Shown piece after piece: positions 50,290-59,352 of a DNA stretch of 64,000 nt (position 1 is the stretch's first letter; the number at the start of each line of letters is the position of its first letter). Position numbers and translations under genes: made by a program. The DNA comes from Bacteroidota bacterium (GTDB lineage: Bacteria > Bacteroidota > Bacteroidia > Chitinophagales > Chitinophagaceae), in the NCBI GenBank assembly GCA_030706685.1, contig JAUZOA010000011.1, positions 1 through 64,000 on the forward strand, given 5' to 3'. A model generated the notes under the pieces. It worked only from the letters and a program-made list of their open reading frames with translations. It was not told the DNA's origin and made no database searches.

Positions 50290-51312
50290 ATGATTCAATA
50301 CCAACTAAAGACAAAACAAACCGAGCCCAATACTTTCAACCTGGCATTGTCCGCTTGCCGCATTGTATTCATGGGCACGCCTGAATTTGCTGTAGCATCA
50401 TTGGATGCATTGATAAAAGCAGGCTACACTATTGCCGGCGTGGTGACAGCTCCTGATAAACCGGCGGGCCGCGGCATGAAAATGCAGCAAAGCGAAGTAA
50501 AGAAATACGCGCTAAAACATGGGCTGCAGGTATTGCAACCGGAAAAATTAAAAGACCCTTCATTCCTGGAAGAATTGAAATCATTGCAGGCCGACCTCCA
50601 GGTAGTGGTTGCCTTCCGCATGTTGCCGGAAGTAGTATGGAACATGCCGCCAAAAGGAACGATCAATCTTCATGGCTCCCTGCTTCCGCAATATCGCGGC
50701 GCCGCGCCTATCAATTGGGCAGTGATCAATGGTGAAAAAGAAACAGGCGTAACAACCTTTAAACTAAAACATGAAATTGATACCGGCGATATTTTATTAC
50801 AGGAATCTTTTCCAATTGGTGAAAATGAAACAGCCGGTGAAGTACATGATAAAATGAAAGAGATAGGCGCGCAACTGCTCGTCAAAACAGTACAGGGAAT
50901 AGCGGAAGGGATATTGAAAGAAACGCCTCAGTCGTCAGTGGTGAGTAGCGAGTTGCCAGTAACTGACTCACCTCCCACTCCCCACCCCTCACCGCTCAAA
51001 CCCGCCCCAAAAATATTCTCCTCCACCTGCAATATAGACTGGACAAAGACCACAGAAGAGATACACAACCTGATCCGGGGGCTCTCCCCTTTCCCCGGAG
51101 CGTTTACCGAACTGGGAGATCAAACAATAAAAATCTTTAAAAGCGAAAAAGAATTATTAGTTCCAACATCCAGACCGGGCAGGTGGGAAAGCGATAAAAA
51201 AACTTATCTCAAATTTGCCTGCAAAGACGGATACATTCATTTGAAAGATGTGCAACTGGAAGGAAAGAAGAGAATGCTTATTGAAGATTTTCTCAGGGGG
51301 TACAGATTTTAA
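50290..51312 (+). CDS. fmt: Methionyl-tRNA formyltransferase
   Basis: Fmt formylates initiator Met-tRNA with 10-formyl-THF. The 340-residue protein has CRIVFMGTPEFAVASL near the N-terminus, the catalytic Asn/His block INLHGSLLPQYRGAAPINWA and the C-terminal tRNA-binding domain. The N-terminal 22 residues before RIVFMGTPEF are unusual: the normal Met is Cys23, so translation begins either at 50290 or at a TTG at 50347. Between the catalytic and C-terminal domains sits a Ser/Pro-rich insert (about residues 214-238) coming from a repeat element. Confidence 0.93.
   Translation: MIQYQLKTKQTEPNTFNLALSACRIVFMGTPEFAVASLDALIKAGYTIAGVVTAPDKPAGRGMKMQQSEVKKYALKHGLQVLQPEKLKDPSFLEELKSLQADLQVVVAFRMLPEVVWNMPPKGTINLHGSLLPQYRGAAPINWAVINGEKETGVTTFKLKHEIDTGDILLQESFPIGENETAGEVHDKMKEIGAQLLVKTVQGIAEGILKETPQSSVVSSELPVTDSPPTPHPSPLKPAPKIFSSTCNIDWTKTTEEIHNLIRGLSPFPGAFTELGDQTIKIFKSEKELLVPTSRPGRWESDKKTYLKFACKDGYIHLKDVQLEGKKRMLIEDFLRGYRF
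50930..51000. repeat. Repeat-derived insert within fmt
   Basis: The sequence GTCGTCAGTGGTGAGTAGCG begins a stretch running to CTCACCGCTCAAA, with short complementary words (GGTGAG and CTCACC). It translates to SSVVSSELPVTDSPPTPHPS and beyond, which is not part of the Fmt fold. Similar CACTCACCATTCACC words lie between the pnt genes at 61250-61272. Confidence 0.45.
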
Positions 51313-51724
51313 AACAAAAATTCCATTTTTTGTTTCCCGCCGCTTTAGGCAGCAAATCAGTAAGGCGATAGTCCTTTTCTTGTTTTTCCTGCCTGAGGTT
51401 TATACCCGGCCGTTAGGGCACAAGTATTAATTAGAATACAGGTGACCCTGACCCGCCTGCCAATAGGTAAGGTTGTTCGGATTCCACGATTTTTTCCCCT
51501 TAATAAGCCCATTGCCGGGGCAACTATGCCCCATTCTTAAAATATAAAGTAAATAGGGTTAAACAGGGGTTAAAGAGGGACTAAACAGGGACTAAAGACG
51601 GATAAAAGACGGATAAAAGACGGATCAAACACGGATATTTTCCCTCTTTTATCCCTGTTTAGTTATGTTTTAACCTTAATATAGTTACTTTTTAATAAGG
51701 TCAAAAGAAGGGTCAAGCATAGCT
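51313..51724. other. Intergenic region with 11-bp tandem array
   Basis: The 412-bp region behind fmt has no gene. The first 240 bp show nothing recognisable; the 11-bp array and its inverted copy lie at 51554-51663. Confidence 0.6.
51554..51663. repeat. 11-bp tandem repeat array with inverted terminal copy
   Basis: Seven full 11-bp units run from 51554 to 51630 (TAGGGTTAAAC, AGGGGTTAAAG, AGGGACTAAAC, AGGGACTAAAG, ACGGATAAAAG twice, ACGGATCAAAC), then a partial ACGGAT. The segment 51641-51663 is the reverse complement of such units (CCCTCTTTTATCCCTGTTTAG), so CTAAACAGGG at 51581 can pair with CCCTGTTTAG at 51652. Confidence 0.85.
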
Positions 51725-52092
51725 ATGGGAGGCCTTATTAATGGTATCAATAGCCCGGTAATTGGCAATGTGGGCGCCATCAATTGTTCGTCGGGGGAAA
51801 AAATTCCTTATACAAAAGGAGCTACTAAAAACTGGAAGGATTTGTCGTTGCAAAATCCTGGTTATCAAATCCCGTATTGGTTAAGCTAAGCTTTGACGAC
51901 CTGCCACTGGCCGATACTATTATCGTCGCAGCCATCGCCAGGCCAATTAAGGTTTGGCGGAGATACATTGAAGAAGGAGCCAATCCCGGGAATCCGGGAA
52001 TATTGCTGGCTCATGATGTTCCAAACAGGGAAGATTCTTTCATAAGAACCGGCCAGTTCAGGAACAGGGTTAACCCGGTATACATTATTTAA
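51725..52092 (+). pseudogene. Decayed gene resembling a DUF6266-type protein
   Basis: Frame 2 from 51725 encodes MGGLINGINSPVIGNVGAIN and CSSGEKIPYTKG before stopping at 51887. This resembles the N-terminus of the Bacteroidota DUF6266 family (GxxxGIxGPxxGKVGxVxGSSWKG). Frame 1 then carries on with VKLSFDDLPLADTIIVAAIARP, similar to the beta-sandwich end of the same family, and stops at 52092. The middle of the gene (more than 100 residues) is missing and the frame is shifted. The family link is from memory of the pattern and is moderate. The end overlaps the C1 peptidase stop by 8 bp. Confidence 0.5.
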
Positions 52093-53206
52093 TATCTAAT
52101 TTCGCCAGCACTTCCTTTGATAAAGCGGCTTTGGGAACTACCAGGCTCACAGTATTAATAGCAAAATAAGATTCTGATACATTAATATATCCGTCATAAG
52201 GCCCCACCTTTCCCCATGAATTCTTTACAATAAAAAACAGCTTGCCATCCTTGGACTTTTCGGTTCCAATGATATGCATCAGGTGATCGTCTTCGGTAGT
52301 AAGATTTTCATAAAGCTTTTGACGCTTGGCGGCGTCCCATGATTCTTCTTTTGTATCGGTTGTAAAAGGATCGTCTTTGGAAATATTTCCTACATACAGC
52401 GCCAACCCCTTATTCTGCCTGAAACCATTATTACTTACATCGGCGTCCCACATAACGGTAAATCCTTTATTTACCGCATCCTTTACCACATCAATCATCA
52501 TCTCCAGCGGCAAATTGTAAAAAGAACCGTTGGCAAAATTATCCGGGGTTTCCAGCACAAAAGGCTTGTAATACGGATGATGCGTGAAAGAAGTAATGCT
52601 GACATAATCATCGGCGCTGAATTTCAAAACATCTTTGGCAAATGAGGGCGGTGTATATGTTTTACCCCTGTACTTAAAATCGGTAGGAACAACGCCCAGG
52701 TTATCGTCCAGTATCTTTGTATAACCATCGAGCCAGTTGTCCGGTAATGGTCTTTTTTTCAATACATCATTGAGGTATTGCTCCAATTGGCCCACCATCG
52801 CAGAATGATTATACATTTTCTGTCCTGGTTTCAGGCCGCTGTAAACGGAATCAGGCACGGCACCATATAAACTGATCGCCCTTATCAGGTCATGTCCCAA
52901 ACCACCTTCCCCGAACTGCGCTTTTCCCTGCCGAAGAATATAGTTCCTTGCTTTTTCGATATAAATGTTTCTGACCGTGAACATTTCACTGAGGTCAACC
53001 TCTTCCTTTGTATTCTTCATACATTGACTTTCTACTAATGAAGTGGTAGAGAAACACCAGCAGGTTCCCGTCATAGCCTGGTTCTTTACGGGCGTCGCCG
53101 GCAGTATCTTAATAGCAGTAAAATCTTCTTTTACATTGGGGGCGGAAGGTTGTGCAAAAACAAACGAAGAGATGCCGGAAAGAATGACCAGGAACAATTT
53201 TCTCAT
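52085..53206 (-). CDS. Exported C1-family cysteine peptidase (bleomycin hydrolase/PepC-like)
   Basis: This 373-residue papain-fold peptidase has a signal peptide (about 1-18, ending VFAQ). Catalytic elements are the oxyanion Gln and nucleophile Cys in PVKNQAMTGTCWCFSTTSL (near 41-52), His in DHLMHIIGTE and Asn in FIVKNSWG. The VSLVVPKAAL tail and overall layout match bleomycin-hydrolase-type enzymes, but the export signal indicates a periplasmic role. Its 3' end overlaps the decayed gene. Confidence 0.92.
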   Translation of the reverse strand: MRKLFLVILSGISSFVFAQPSAPNVKEDFTAIKILPATPVKNQAMTGTCWCFSTTSLVESQCMKNTKEEVDLSEMFTVRNIYIEKARNYILRQGKAQFGEGGLGHDLIRAISLYGAVPDSVYSGLKPGQKMYNHSAMVGQLEQYLNDVLKKRPLPDNWLDGYTKILDDNLGVVPTDFKYRGKTYTPPSFAKDVLKFSADDYVSITSFTHHPYYKPFVLETPDNFANGSFYNLPLEMMIDVVKDAVNKGFTVMWDADVSNNGFRQNKGLALYVGNISKDDPFTTDTKEESWDAAKRQKLYENLTTEDDHLMHIIGTEKSKDGKLFFIVKNSWGKVGPYDGYINVSESYFAINTVSLVVPKAALSKEVLAKLDIK

Positions 53207-53235
53207 AAAAAACTATTTAGAATAAAAAAATTATA

Positions 53236-54309
53236 TCAGTAATTGACGGTGACAATAAATTTGTCTGTATCGGAAATGCCAAGGGCCAATGCCGCTGTAT
53301 TGCTGATGCGGATATTTAATCCCCGGGCGGACCGGGTATTACTCATCTCTCCCAGCACTTTCGCATAAACAGTCTTGTTATTTTCCGGGTTGATGATCCT
53401 GACAATAGTTCCGGAAGGTACATCATCCACGAGCAAATAATATTTTGCATCCTGCTGGTTGCTGACCATTTTAAAAATACCCGAAGTGACGGTTTCGGTT
53501 TTTGAAACAGGAAATGCTTTTACCTGCTGGTCAAAAAAAGACTTAAAATATCCCTGGCCCGACATATTCGGTGTTACTACCTGCCTCGTTGCAACCGTAT
53601 CCTTCTTCCCGGACTCATCCTTTTTAGATTCGTTCTTTACCACATGTTTTTCCGGCGCCGGTTCCGTTTTGAGAGACGGTTTATTGTTTGCCTGTTCATT
53701 TTTTGTTATGGATTTATTATCCTTTATTTTCTTCGGATCGTCTTTTTTTGTTTCATTTTTCGTGACAGACCTGCTCTTTAAACTATTCGTATCCACTACC
53801 GGCTGTTTATCCGGTGTTTCTTTGATTGGTCCTTCCTTTTTTTCAGAATTTTTAAGTACCACGGCTATAGTCTTTTCATCAGCCACCAGGTATCCAACGA
53901 TCAGCTTTGTTCCTGCCGGCACGGTATCCTTGTAGAATTTGTTCCAGTCCCGAAGATTTTTTATTAATACTTTATTGTTGATATTACTCACCTTTTGCAG
54001 GTTTTCTTTGGCTCCTGCCTGGTAGTATACAGGTATCTTGCCCTTCTTTTTCTGGGAAAAATTGGTATCAGTAAGAGGTATATGAAGCACCTGCCCGATA
54101 TTCAGACCCTTATCAAAATCTATATTATTGTAAGAAGCTATGAATCTCGGATGTACGTTATAAATACGCCCGATAGAAAAAAGCCCCTCCTTCGCCATCA
54201 CAGTATGATCAAGGTAAAGGCCTTTGCCGCTTTTTTTTATGAGTAATTGACCGGCAGCAACATGGACAATAGCAACGGAAACAAGTAACACAGCAAATAG
54301 CTTCTTCAT
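53236..54309 (-). CDS. LysM-domain cell-wall protein
   Basis: This protein of 357 residues starts at the ATG at 54309, which fits a signal peptide (MKKLFAVLLVSVAIVHVAAG). A LysM domain at about 35-80 (EGLFSIGRIYNVHPRFIASYNNIDF, then GQVLHIPL) binds peptidoglycan. A second LysM-like segment may be present near 90-130. A long Lys/Asp/Thr-rich linker (about 160-250) follows, then a C-terminal RlpA-like double-psi barrel-type domain (VRIINPENNKTVYAKVLG.. GLNIRISNTAALALG). A role in the cell wall is likely. Confidence 0.88.
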   Translation of the reverse strand: MKKLFAVLLVSVAIVHVAAGQLLIKKSGKGLYLDHTVMAKEGLFSIGRIYNVHPRFIASYNNIDFDKGLNIGQVLHIPLTDTNFSQKKKGKIPVYYQAGAKENLQKVSNINNKVLIKNLRDWNKFYKDTVPAGTKLIVGYLVADEKTIAVVLKNSEKKEGPIKETPDKQPVVDTNSLKSRSVTKNETKKDDPKKIKDNKSITKNEQANNKPSLKTEPAPEKHVVKNESKKDESGKKDTVATRQVVTPNMSGQGYFKSFFDQQVKAFPVSKTETVTSGIFKMVSNQQDAKYYLLVDDVPSGTIVRIINPENNKTVYAKVLGEMSNTRSARGLNIRISNTAALALGISDTDKFIVTVNY

Positions 54310-54491
54310 ATAACCAGGTTTGCTGTACAAAGATGTAACTTTTTTTCTTGCAAAGAAGGAGATATTTGAGTCATGAGCCGGTTTGATAATTGGGAAAAGC
54401 GGGATTGAGAAATCGGGAATTGTCCTCCCGGTAGCTACCCGGACCATTTTTGAAAATCAGCTAACCAGTATCTCCCCACCCCTATACCCTG

Positions 54492-55862
54492 TCACTTATC
54501 TTTTAGAATCCTCAATTCCTTTGGATAATAATTGTTGATCCGGCCGGGTAGCGCATTTACCCATCCCAGTGAATACCCCTGGTAATTTACCAATTGCCAC
54601 CCTTTCTCTTTTATCGTCATATCCATCTCTTTCCTTTGCAGGTATTGAATAGCCTGTTCATCGTTCAGTTCAACACGACTAATCGAATCATTGACCAATT
54701 TACTCACCGCCAGCGCATGATCGGGCACTAGTTTATCTCTCATCAATTCGCCCATACGAACACCGGAATAAATAACCCGCAGATTGGATAAAATGTAATT
54801 CATAGCGTCAGCTAATTTCATCGGCCATGCATATACTGTATTCTCATATTTCATTAAATGATACCCCGGTTTGCTCATCCATTTTTCTATTAGTTCTGTT
54901 TCTTTTTTCGTAACGGCTCCAGCTTTAGTTTTTATTTTGGCAAAAGATCCCGCTTCGCCATTTGTCTTTTTAAAGCAGGCAATAAAAAACCCTTCACCCC
55001 TTACTTTATCCGGCCAGAAACGATACCCCAAAGCCCCGGAACCGGAATGAGTTTTTGTAATTGCCCAGCTCTCATCAACCCGTAACTCCAGGCTCTCAAC
55101 CCCTAACTCGCTCGCCATCCAATCCATTATATCTTCATCTTCTTCTCTAGAATAAGAACAAGTTGAATAGATCAATAGGCCCTCTTTTTTCAAGGCAGGC
55201 AGCACGTCAGCTACAATCCTTTGCTGGCGGCGGCTACAGAGAGCTACATTATTCTCACTCCATTCATCGATCGCTTCCGGTTCGCGCCGGAAGAGACCGC
55301 TGCCACTGCAGGGCGCATCTATGACGATGACATCGAAATAATTTTCAAGCCTTCCAAAATCTTTCGGGTCATTGTTTGTCACGATCACATTTTCACACCC
55401 CCATTTGATAATATTATCCTTTAAAATATTGGCCCTTGAACGAATCACTTCATTGCTTACGAGCAAGCTATCTTTTGAGATCAGCGATTGAATATGTGTG
55501 GACTTCCCCCCGGGCGCTGCGCTAATATCTAATACTTTTAAAGGACGGGAAAGATCAACTGCCTGCCGGAAAGCCTGTTCAATAAACATACTTGATGCTT
55601 CCTGCACGTAATAGCAGCCAGCATGAAAAAGAGGATCGAAGGTGAAAGAGGGGCGTGCTTTTAGGTAGTAGCCGTATTCGGTCCATGCGACCTCGCCCAA
55701 ACCCTCTCCAAAGGAGAGGGCTTTCGAAGACCCTGATAATTTGAAAGGATTTAAACGAATTGAAGTTACCTGCTCACCCGAAACATGAATCTCCTCAAAG
55801 GCATCCCTGTCGAAGCCTTTGATCCCTTCTAATGATTGTAATAATTTACCGGGTAAATGCAC
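54492..55862 (-). CDS. rRNA cytosine-C5 methyltransferase (RsmF/NOL1-Nop2-Sun family)
   Basis: This 456-residue SAM enzyme methylates a cytosine C5 in rRNA. It has the SAM motif VLDISAAPGGKSTHI, the catalytic PCSGSGLFRREPEA and TCSYSREEDE with the two Cys of the family, and a C-terminal RsmF_methylt/PUA-like domain (from about 310). Near residue 45 it contains SKALSFGEGLGEVAW, encoded by a palindromic repeat element (55691-55722) and not part of the fold. Confidence 0.92.
   Translation of the reverse strand: MHLPGKLLQSLEGIKGFDRDAFEEIHVSGEQVTSIRLNPFKLSGSSKALSFGEGLGEVAWTEYGYYLKARPSFTFDPLFHAGCYYVQEASSMFIEQAFRQAVDLSRPLKVLDISAAPGGKSTHIQSLISKDSLLVSNEVIRSRANILKDNIIKWGCENVIVTNNDPKDFGRLENYFDVIVIDAPCSGSGLFRREPEAIDEWSENNVALCSRRQQRIVADVLPALKKEGLLIYSTCSYSREEDEDIMDWMASELGVESLELRVDESWAITKTHSGSGALGYRFWPDKVRGEGFFIACFKKTNGEAGSFAKIKTKAGAVTKKETELIEKWMSKPGYHLMKYENTVYAWPMKLADAMNYILSNLRVIYSGVRMGELMRDKLVPDHALAVSKLVNDSISRVELNDEQAIQYLQRKEMDMTIKEKGWQLVNYQGYSLGWVNALPGRINNYYPKELRILKDK
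55691..55722. repeat. Palindromic element inside the RsmF-like gene
   Basis: CCCTCTCCAAAGGAGAGGG is a perfect 9+1+9 palindrome with CCTCGCCCAAA on one side. It encodes in frame ALSFGEGLGEVA on the minus strand and is of the same type as the elements in GDPD and the aroK-gcdH spacer. Confidence 0.6.
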
Positions 55863-55877
55863 TCGCCAAAACTAAGC

Positions 55878-55910
55878 TAAAAGCTAATAGCTGTCAGCTA
55901 ACAGCTTTTA
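55878..55910. repeat. AGCT-rich palindrome between RsmF-like and M28 genes
   Basis: TAAAAGCTAATAGCTG (55878-55893), one T, then CAGCTAACAGCTTTTA (55895-55910) form a 16-bp near-perfect palindrome. It fills the spacer between the M28 peptidase stop and the RsmF-like start. Confidence 0.6.
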
Positions 55911-55911
55911 T

Positions 55912-58137
55912 TTACTTCAGTAATACAATCGCCTGTTTCACCTGCTCATTATATAACTGTAAAGCTTTCGCTACTATTTCAATATTTTCCTGTGCTTCTG
56001 TCCAGTTTCTTTGCTCAATCCCTTCTCTTATTCCCGGCAAAGTTTTTACACCATACCCTGTGTAATAACCCGGCGCATATATCTCGTGCTTGAACCAGCT
56101 TCTGCGGGGCAACCCATTACTATTAATCAAACTCCTTTCTGCTTTATATAAGACATCATTCAGTTCTTTCTGTTTTGCAGGTGCCATTTGAGAAGCTTTG
56201 CTGTATAATTTTTGAAATTCCTCCGTACTTTCCTTCAACTGGGCCAGCGCATTCTCGAGATTACTGAAATTCAAAAAAGGAACAGCTTCCTTAACCGAAG
56301 GTGATTTGTATTGTTTTTTCGGGTCCTTGGCAAGATCGTATAATTTTTCTTTAATGATTTTATTTTCCGTTTCAGTTTCTGCTCTTGTTGTTTCGAGTAA
56401 CGTCTTTAGTTCTGCAGTATAATCATTCACTGTTTTATAAAATGTGCTGAAATCAAAGGGTAATACATCTGCGTCCGCGAGACGCATCGTGACTCGCCCT
56501 GCTGTTTTTGATAAAGCTACTCCGTATTGAAAGCCGGGATCCTTGAATTTAACAAACAGGTCATAAGAATCATAAATAGAATGATACTCTCCTCCCTGGT
56601 TCTCCCCGCCAAATCCCAGGTTCATGGAAGCTATACCCAAATGCTGGAGAAAAGGTGAATAATCAGACCCTGCGCCAAGAGCTCCTAACTTTATATACTT
56701 ATTACCTATCAGCTTGCTTCGCGCTGTCTTATCCGCGTTCACCACCGTATTGGCATACTTTCGTTCTTTAATAGTGACGCCGGTTTGCGGATCGGTTACA
56801 TCATTGGTGATCTCGTTAAAAAACGTTTCCAGGGTATGGGAACCGGATGCACCGATAAATCCTCTTCCATTACCGTCTGAATTGATATAAGCGACAGCTT
56901 TTTGTTTTAATTCCTGCTGGTGATCCTCCACCCATTCCGTAGATCCGAGTAATGCAGGCTCTTCACCATCCCATGCGCAATAAACGAGGGTGCGTTTAGG
57001 CCGAAATCCTTTTTTAGCCAATTCCCCAACGACTCTTGCTTCTTCCAACTCAGCTATCATGCCACCAAGCGGATCAGATGCTCCATTTACCCATCCATCA
57101 TGGTGATTGCCCCTAATCACCCATTCGTCGGGGAATTCACTGCCCGGCATCTTTGCGATCACATCATATAATTGCTTTTGATCCCAGTTGAATTCTAATT
57201 TTATATGTACTTTTTCTTTACTGGGCCCTACATGATACGTAATAGGTAAGCTGCCTCTCCATGCAGCGGGGACTACCTGTCCACCCAATGATTGCAGGAA
57301 AGGCAAGGCGTCTTCATATGAAATCGGTAACACAGGAATTTTCATGATGGTAGTCGCATCTTTCCTGTCCAATCTTTTGGCATCTTTTGTCGCGCCAATA
57401 TCCGGCGTCAACGGGTCGCCGGGATAAACAGGCATATCCATAACCGAGCCTCGCTGTACGCCGTCACCACGACGGAAAGGCCCTTCGGGATAAACATCAC
57501 CTTGTGTATAACCATCGTCCTCCGGATCAGAATAAATGATACAACCGATAGCGCCATGTTCATAAGCGACTTTGGGTTTGATACCTCTCCATGATCCGCC
57601 ATATTTAGCGATCACAATTTTTCCTTTTACATCCACGCCCATCCTTTCCAGTTCTTCGTAATCAGCAGGAATGCCACGATTGACAAAAACCAATTCAGCC
57701 GTTACATCGCCATCGGCAGAGTAGGCATTATAGGTAGGCAATTGTTCTGACAATTGATTGGTGGTCTTATCTTCTTTTACCCCGGTCTCCACCAGCTTTG
57801 CTTTGTAAGGCTTGCTACCAATAAGTTCAAGCAATCTTGATTTGGGTGTAGGGAACAATACATAATAAGAAGCGATCTCCGTTTGATATCCCCACGAACG
57901 AAACAGGTTGGACATGTATTCGGCATTGGCTTTATCCTGCGGGCTGCCGACATGATGCGGATGGGAACTCAGGAATTGCAGCCAGGTATCGAGGTTCTGC
58001 GCATTGAGCTGTGCATCGAATTGTTTTTCCCAGTCAATTTGTTTGGCCGCATCGGCGTCGCTGAAGCCCATTAATTTTTGCGCGTTTGCCAAAACAAAAG
58101 AGAAAATGAGCAGTAAAACAAAATTCAATCGTTTCAT
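55912..58137 (-). CDS. M28-family peptidase, glutamate carboxypeptidase II-like
   Basis: This 741-residue exported metallopeptidase has a signal peptide (about 1-19, ending ANA). A PA domain (about 125-290, with GKIVIAKYGGSWRG) is followed by the M28 catalytic domain with dizinc motifs VIRGNHHDGWVNGASDPLGG, DGEEPALLGSTEW, NSDGNGRGF and EYHSIYDSYD. A helical transferrin-receptor-like dimerisation domain sits at the C-terminus (about 590-740). It resembles PSMA/GCPII, which trim acidic dipeptides; the substrate here is unknown. Confidence 0.93.
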   Translation of the reverse strand: MKRLNFVLLLIFSFVLANAQKLMGFSDADAAKQIDWEKQFDAQLNAQNLDTWLQFLSSHPHHVGSPQDKANAEYMSNLFRSWGYQTEIASYYVLFPTPKSRLLELIGSKPYKAKLVETGVKEDKTTNQLSEQLPTYNAYSADGDVTAELVFVNRGIPADYEELERMGVDVKGKIVIAKYGGSWRGIKPKVAYEHGAIGCIIYSDPEDDGYTQGDVYPEGPFRRGDGVQRGSVMDMPVYPGDPLTPDIGATKDAKRLDRKDATTIMKIPVLPISYEDALPFLQSLGGQVVPAAWRGSLPITYHVGPSKEKVHIKLEFNWDQKQLYDVIAKMPGSEFPDEWVIRGNHHDGWVNGASDPLGGMIAELEEARVVGELAKKGFRPKRTLVYCAWDGEEPALLGSTEWVEDHQQELKQKAVAYINSDGNGRGFIGASGSHTLETFFNEITNDVTDPQTGVTIKERKYANTVVNADKTARSKLIGNKYIKLGALGAGSDYSPFLQHLGIASMNLGFGGENQGGEYHSIYDSYDLFVKFKDPGFQYGVALSKTAGRVTMRLADADVLPFDFSTFYKTVNDYTAELKTLLETTRAETETENKIIKEKLYDLAKDPKKQYKSPSVKEAVPFLNFSNLENALAQLKESTEEFQKLYSKASQMAPAKQKELNDVLYKAERSLINSNGLPRRSWFKHEIYAPGYYTGYGVKTLPGIREGIEQRNWTEAQENIEIVAKALQLYNEQVKQAIVLLK

Positions 58138-58368
58138 ATTATGGTTTTTATTTCAATTTAACTTTTACTTTTTTGATGGCTGTCGTCTTAACGTTCAAAT
58201 ATAAAGATCACTATCTTCCGGGTTCGTTATTTCATTCTATACTTAAATATCAACCCGGCTTTGCCTTTCCCGTTCCAGGATGAGGTTAATAAGAATTAGT
58301 AATTTCTAAATTTACGAGCTTTTGCTATTCAACGAAAGAATGTATTATTTTCATGAAAATATTTTTTC

Positions 58369-59349
58369 ATGAGACGCTGGTTACTTCTTATTGCATTACT
58401 CTCCAACTTTATTTCATTTACTTCCGCTCAAACGATCACTTACCCCGATAGCTGGACAGGCGGGCAATATTATACAGTCAATGGCGCTAAATTATGGGTC
58501 GTCACGGTCGGAAAAGGAGCGCCCCTCATTTTGGTTGCCGGCGGTCCTGGTGGCACGCACCTGGGCCTGCGTCGTTTTGATTCGCTTGCAGCGTCAGGCT
58601 TTCAATTGATCTATTTTGATGCTTTTGGCCGCGGGAAATCAGATACAGCTGTTGATGTAAAGGAATATACATTGGAAAGAGATATTGAAGACGTTGAAGG
58701 GTTGCGAAAGGCGATGCATCTCGATAAGATCAGTTTGCTTGGTCACTCTTATGGGGGTGTAGTAGCGCAGGGCTATGCGGTCAGGTATGGTCAGCATCTG
58801 AGCCATCTGATCCTGGCCAATACCTTTCACAGTTTTGTAATGTGGCAGGAAAACGATGATAACAGCAACCATGAAATAAAAACAAATTATCCCGAGGTAT
58901 GGCAGGAACTGATGAAGATCCGCGAAGAAGGTGCTGTGAGCTGTGATGAAAAGCACCAGGAAATTTATGGCCGTGTGCCTTATGGTTTTTTATATGCTTA
59001 TAACCCGGCGCGTTTTGAACCGAATCCCGATCCGGCTGCCAGGCCGAGGCCTTATCCCAATTCTTTCAACTCGAAATTATATTACCAAATGGTAGGAAAG
59101 GATGGTGATTTTATCGTGGGCAATGATATTGGCAATTTTGATTACCGGAAGCAACTGAAGGACCTGAAAATGCCTGTCCTGATCATTGGAGGAAGATATG
59201 ACCGCGTGGCTGTTCCCTGGATGATGGTAAAATTCAAAGAATACTGTCCGCAGGCAAAGTTTGTGATATTTGAAAAATCGGGGCATAACCCGCAGGTAGA
59301 AGAGCCGGAAAAAGAGTTTCCTGTCATATCTGCGTTCCTGAAAAAATAA
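58369..59349 (+). CDS. Exported alpha/beta hydrolase (proline-iminopeptidase-like)
   Basis: This 326-residue protein has a signal peptide (about 1-20, ending TSAQ) and an alpha/beta-hydrolase fold. The nucleophile Ser is in LLGHSYGGVVAQG, the acid is probably Asp in GGRYDRVAVP and the His in KSGHNPQVEEPE. The GGPGG oxyanion motif (VAGGPGGTH) and lid are typical of proline iminopeptidase/S33 peptidases. It faces the pnt operon, whose end lies 3 bp after its stop. Confidence 0.9.
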   Translation: MRRWLLLIALLSNFISFTSAQTITYPDSWTGGQYYTVNGAKLWVVTVGKGAPLILVAGGPGGTHLGLRRFDSLAASGFQLIYFDAFGRGKSDTAVDVKEYTLERDIEDVEGLRKAMHLDKISLLGHSYGGVVAQGYAVRYGQHLSHLILANTFHSFVMWQENDDNSNHEIKTNYPEVWQELMKIREEGAVSCDEKHQEIYGRVPYGFLYAYNPARFEPNPDPAARPRPYPNSFNSKLYYQMVGKDGDFIVGNDIGNFDYRKQLKDLKMPVLIIGGRYDRVAVPWMMVKFKEYCPQAKFVIFEKSGHNPQVEEPEKEFPVISAFLKK

Positions 59350-59352
59350 CTC

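Noticed and set aside
51554-51663. Possible CRISPR or iteron origin in the 11-bp array
   Set aside because: The units have no spacers, no replication-initiator gene is near and no DnaA boxes were seen; left as an unexplained repeat.
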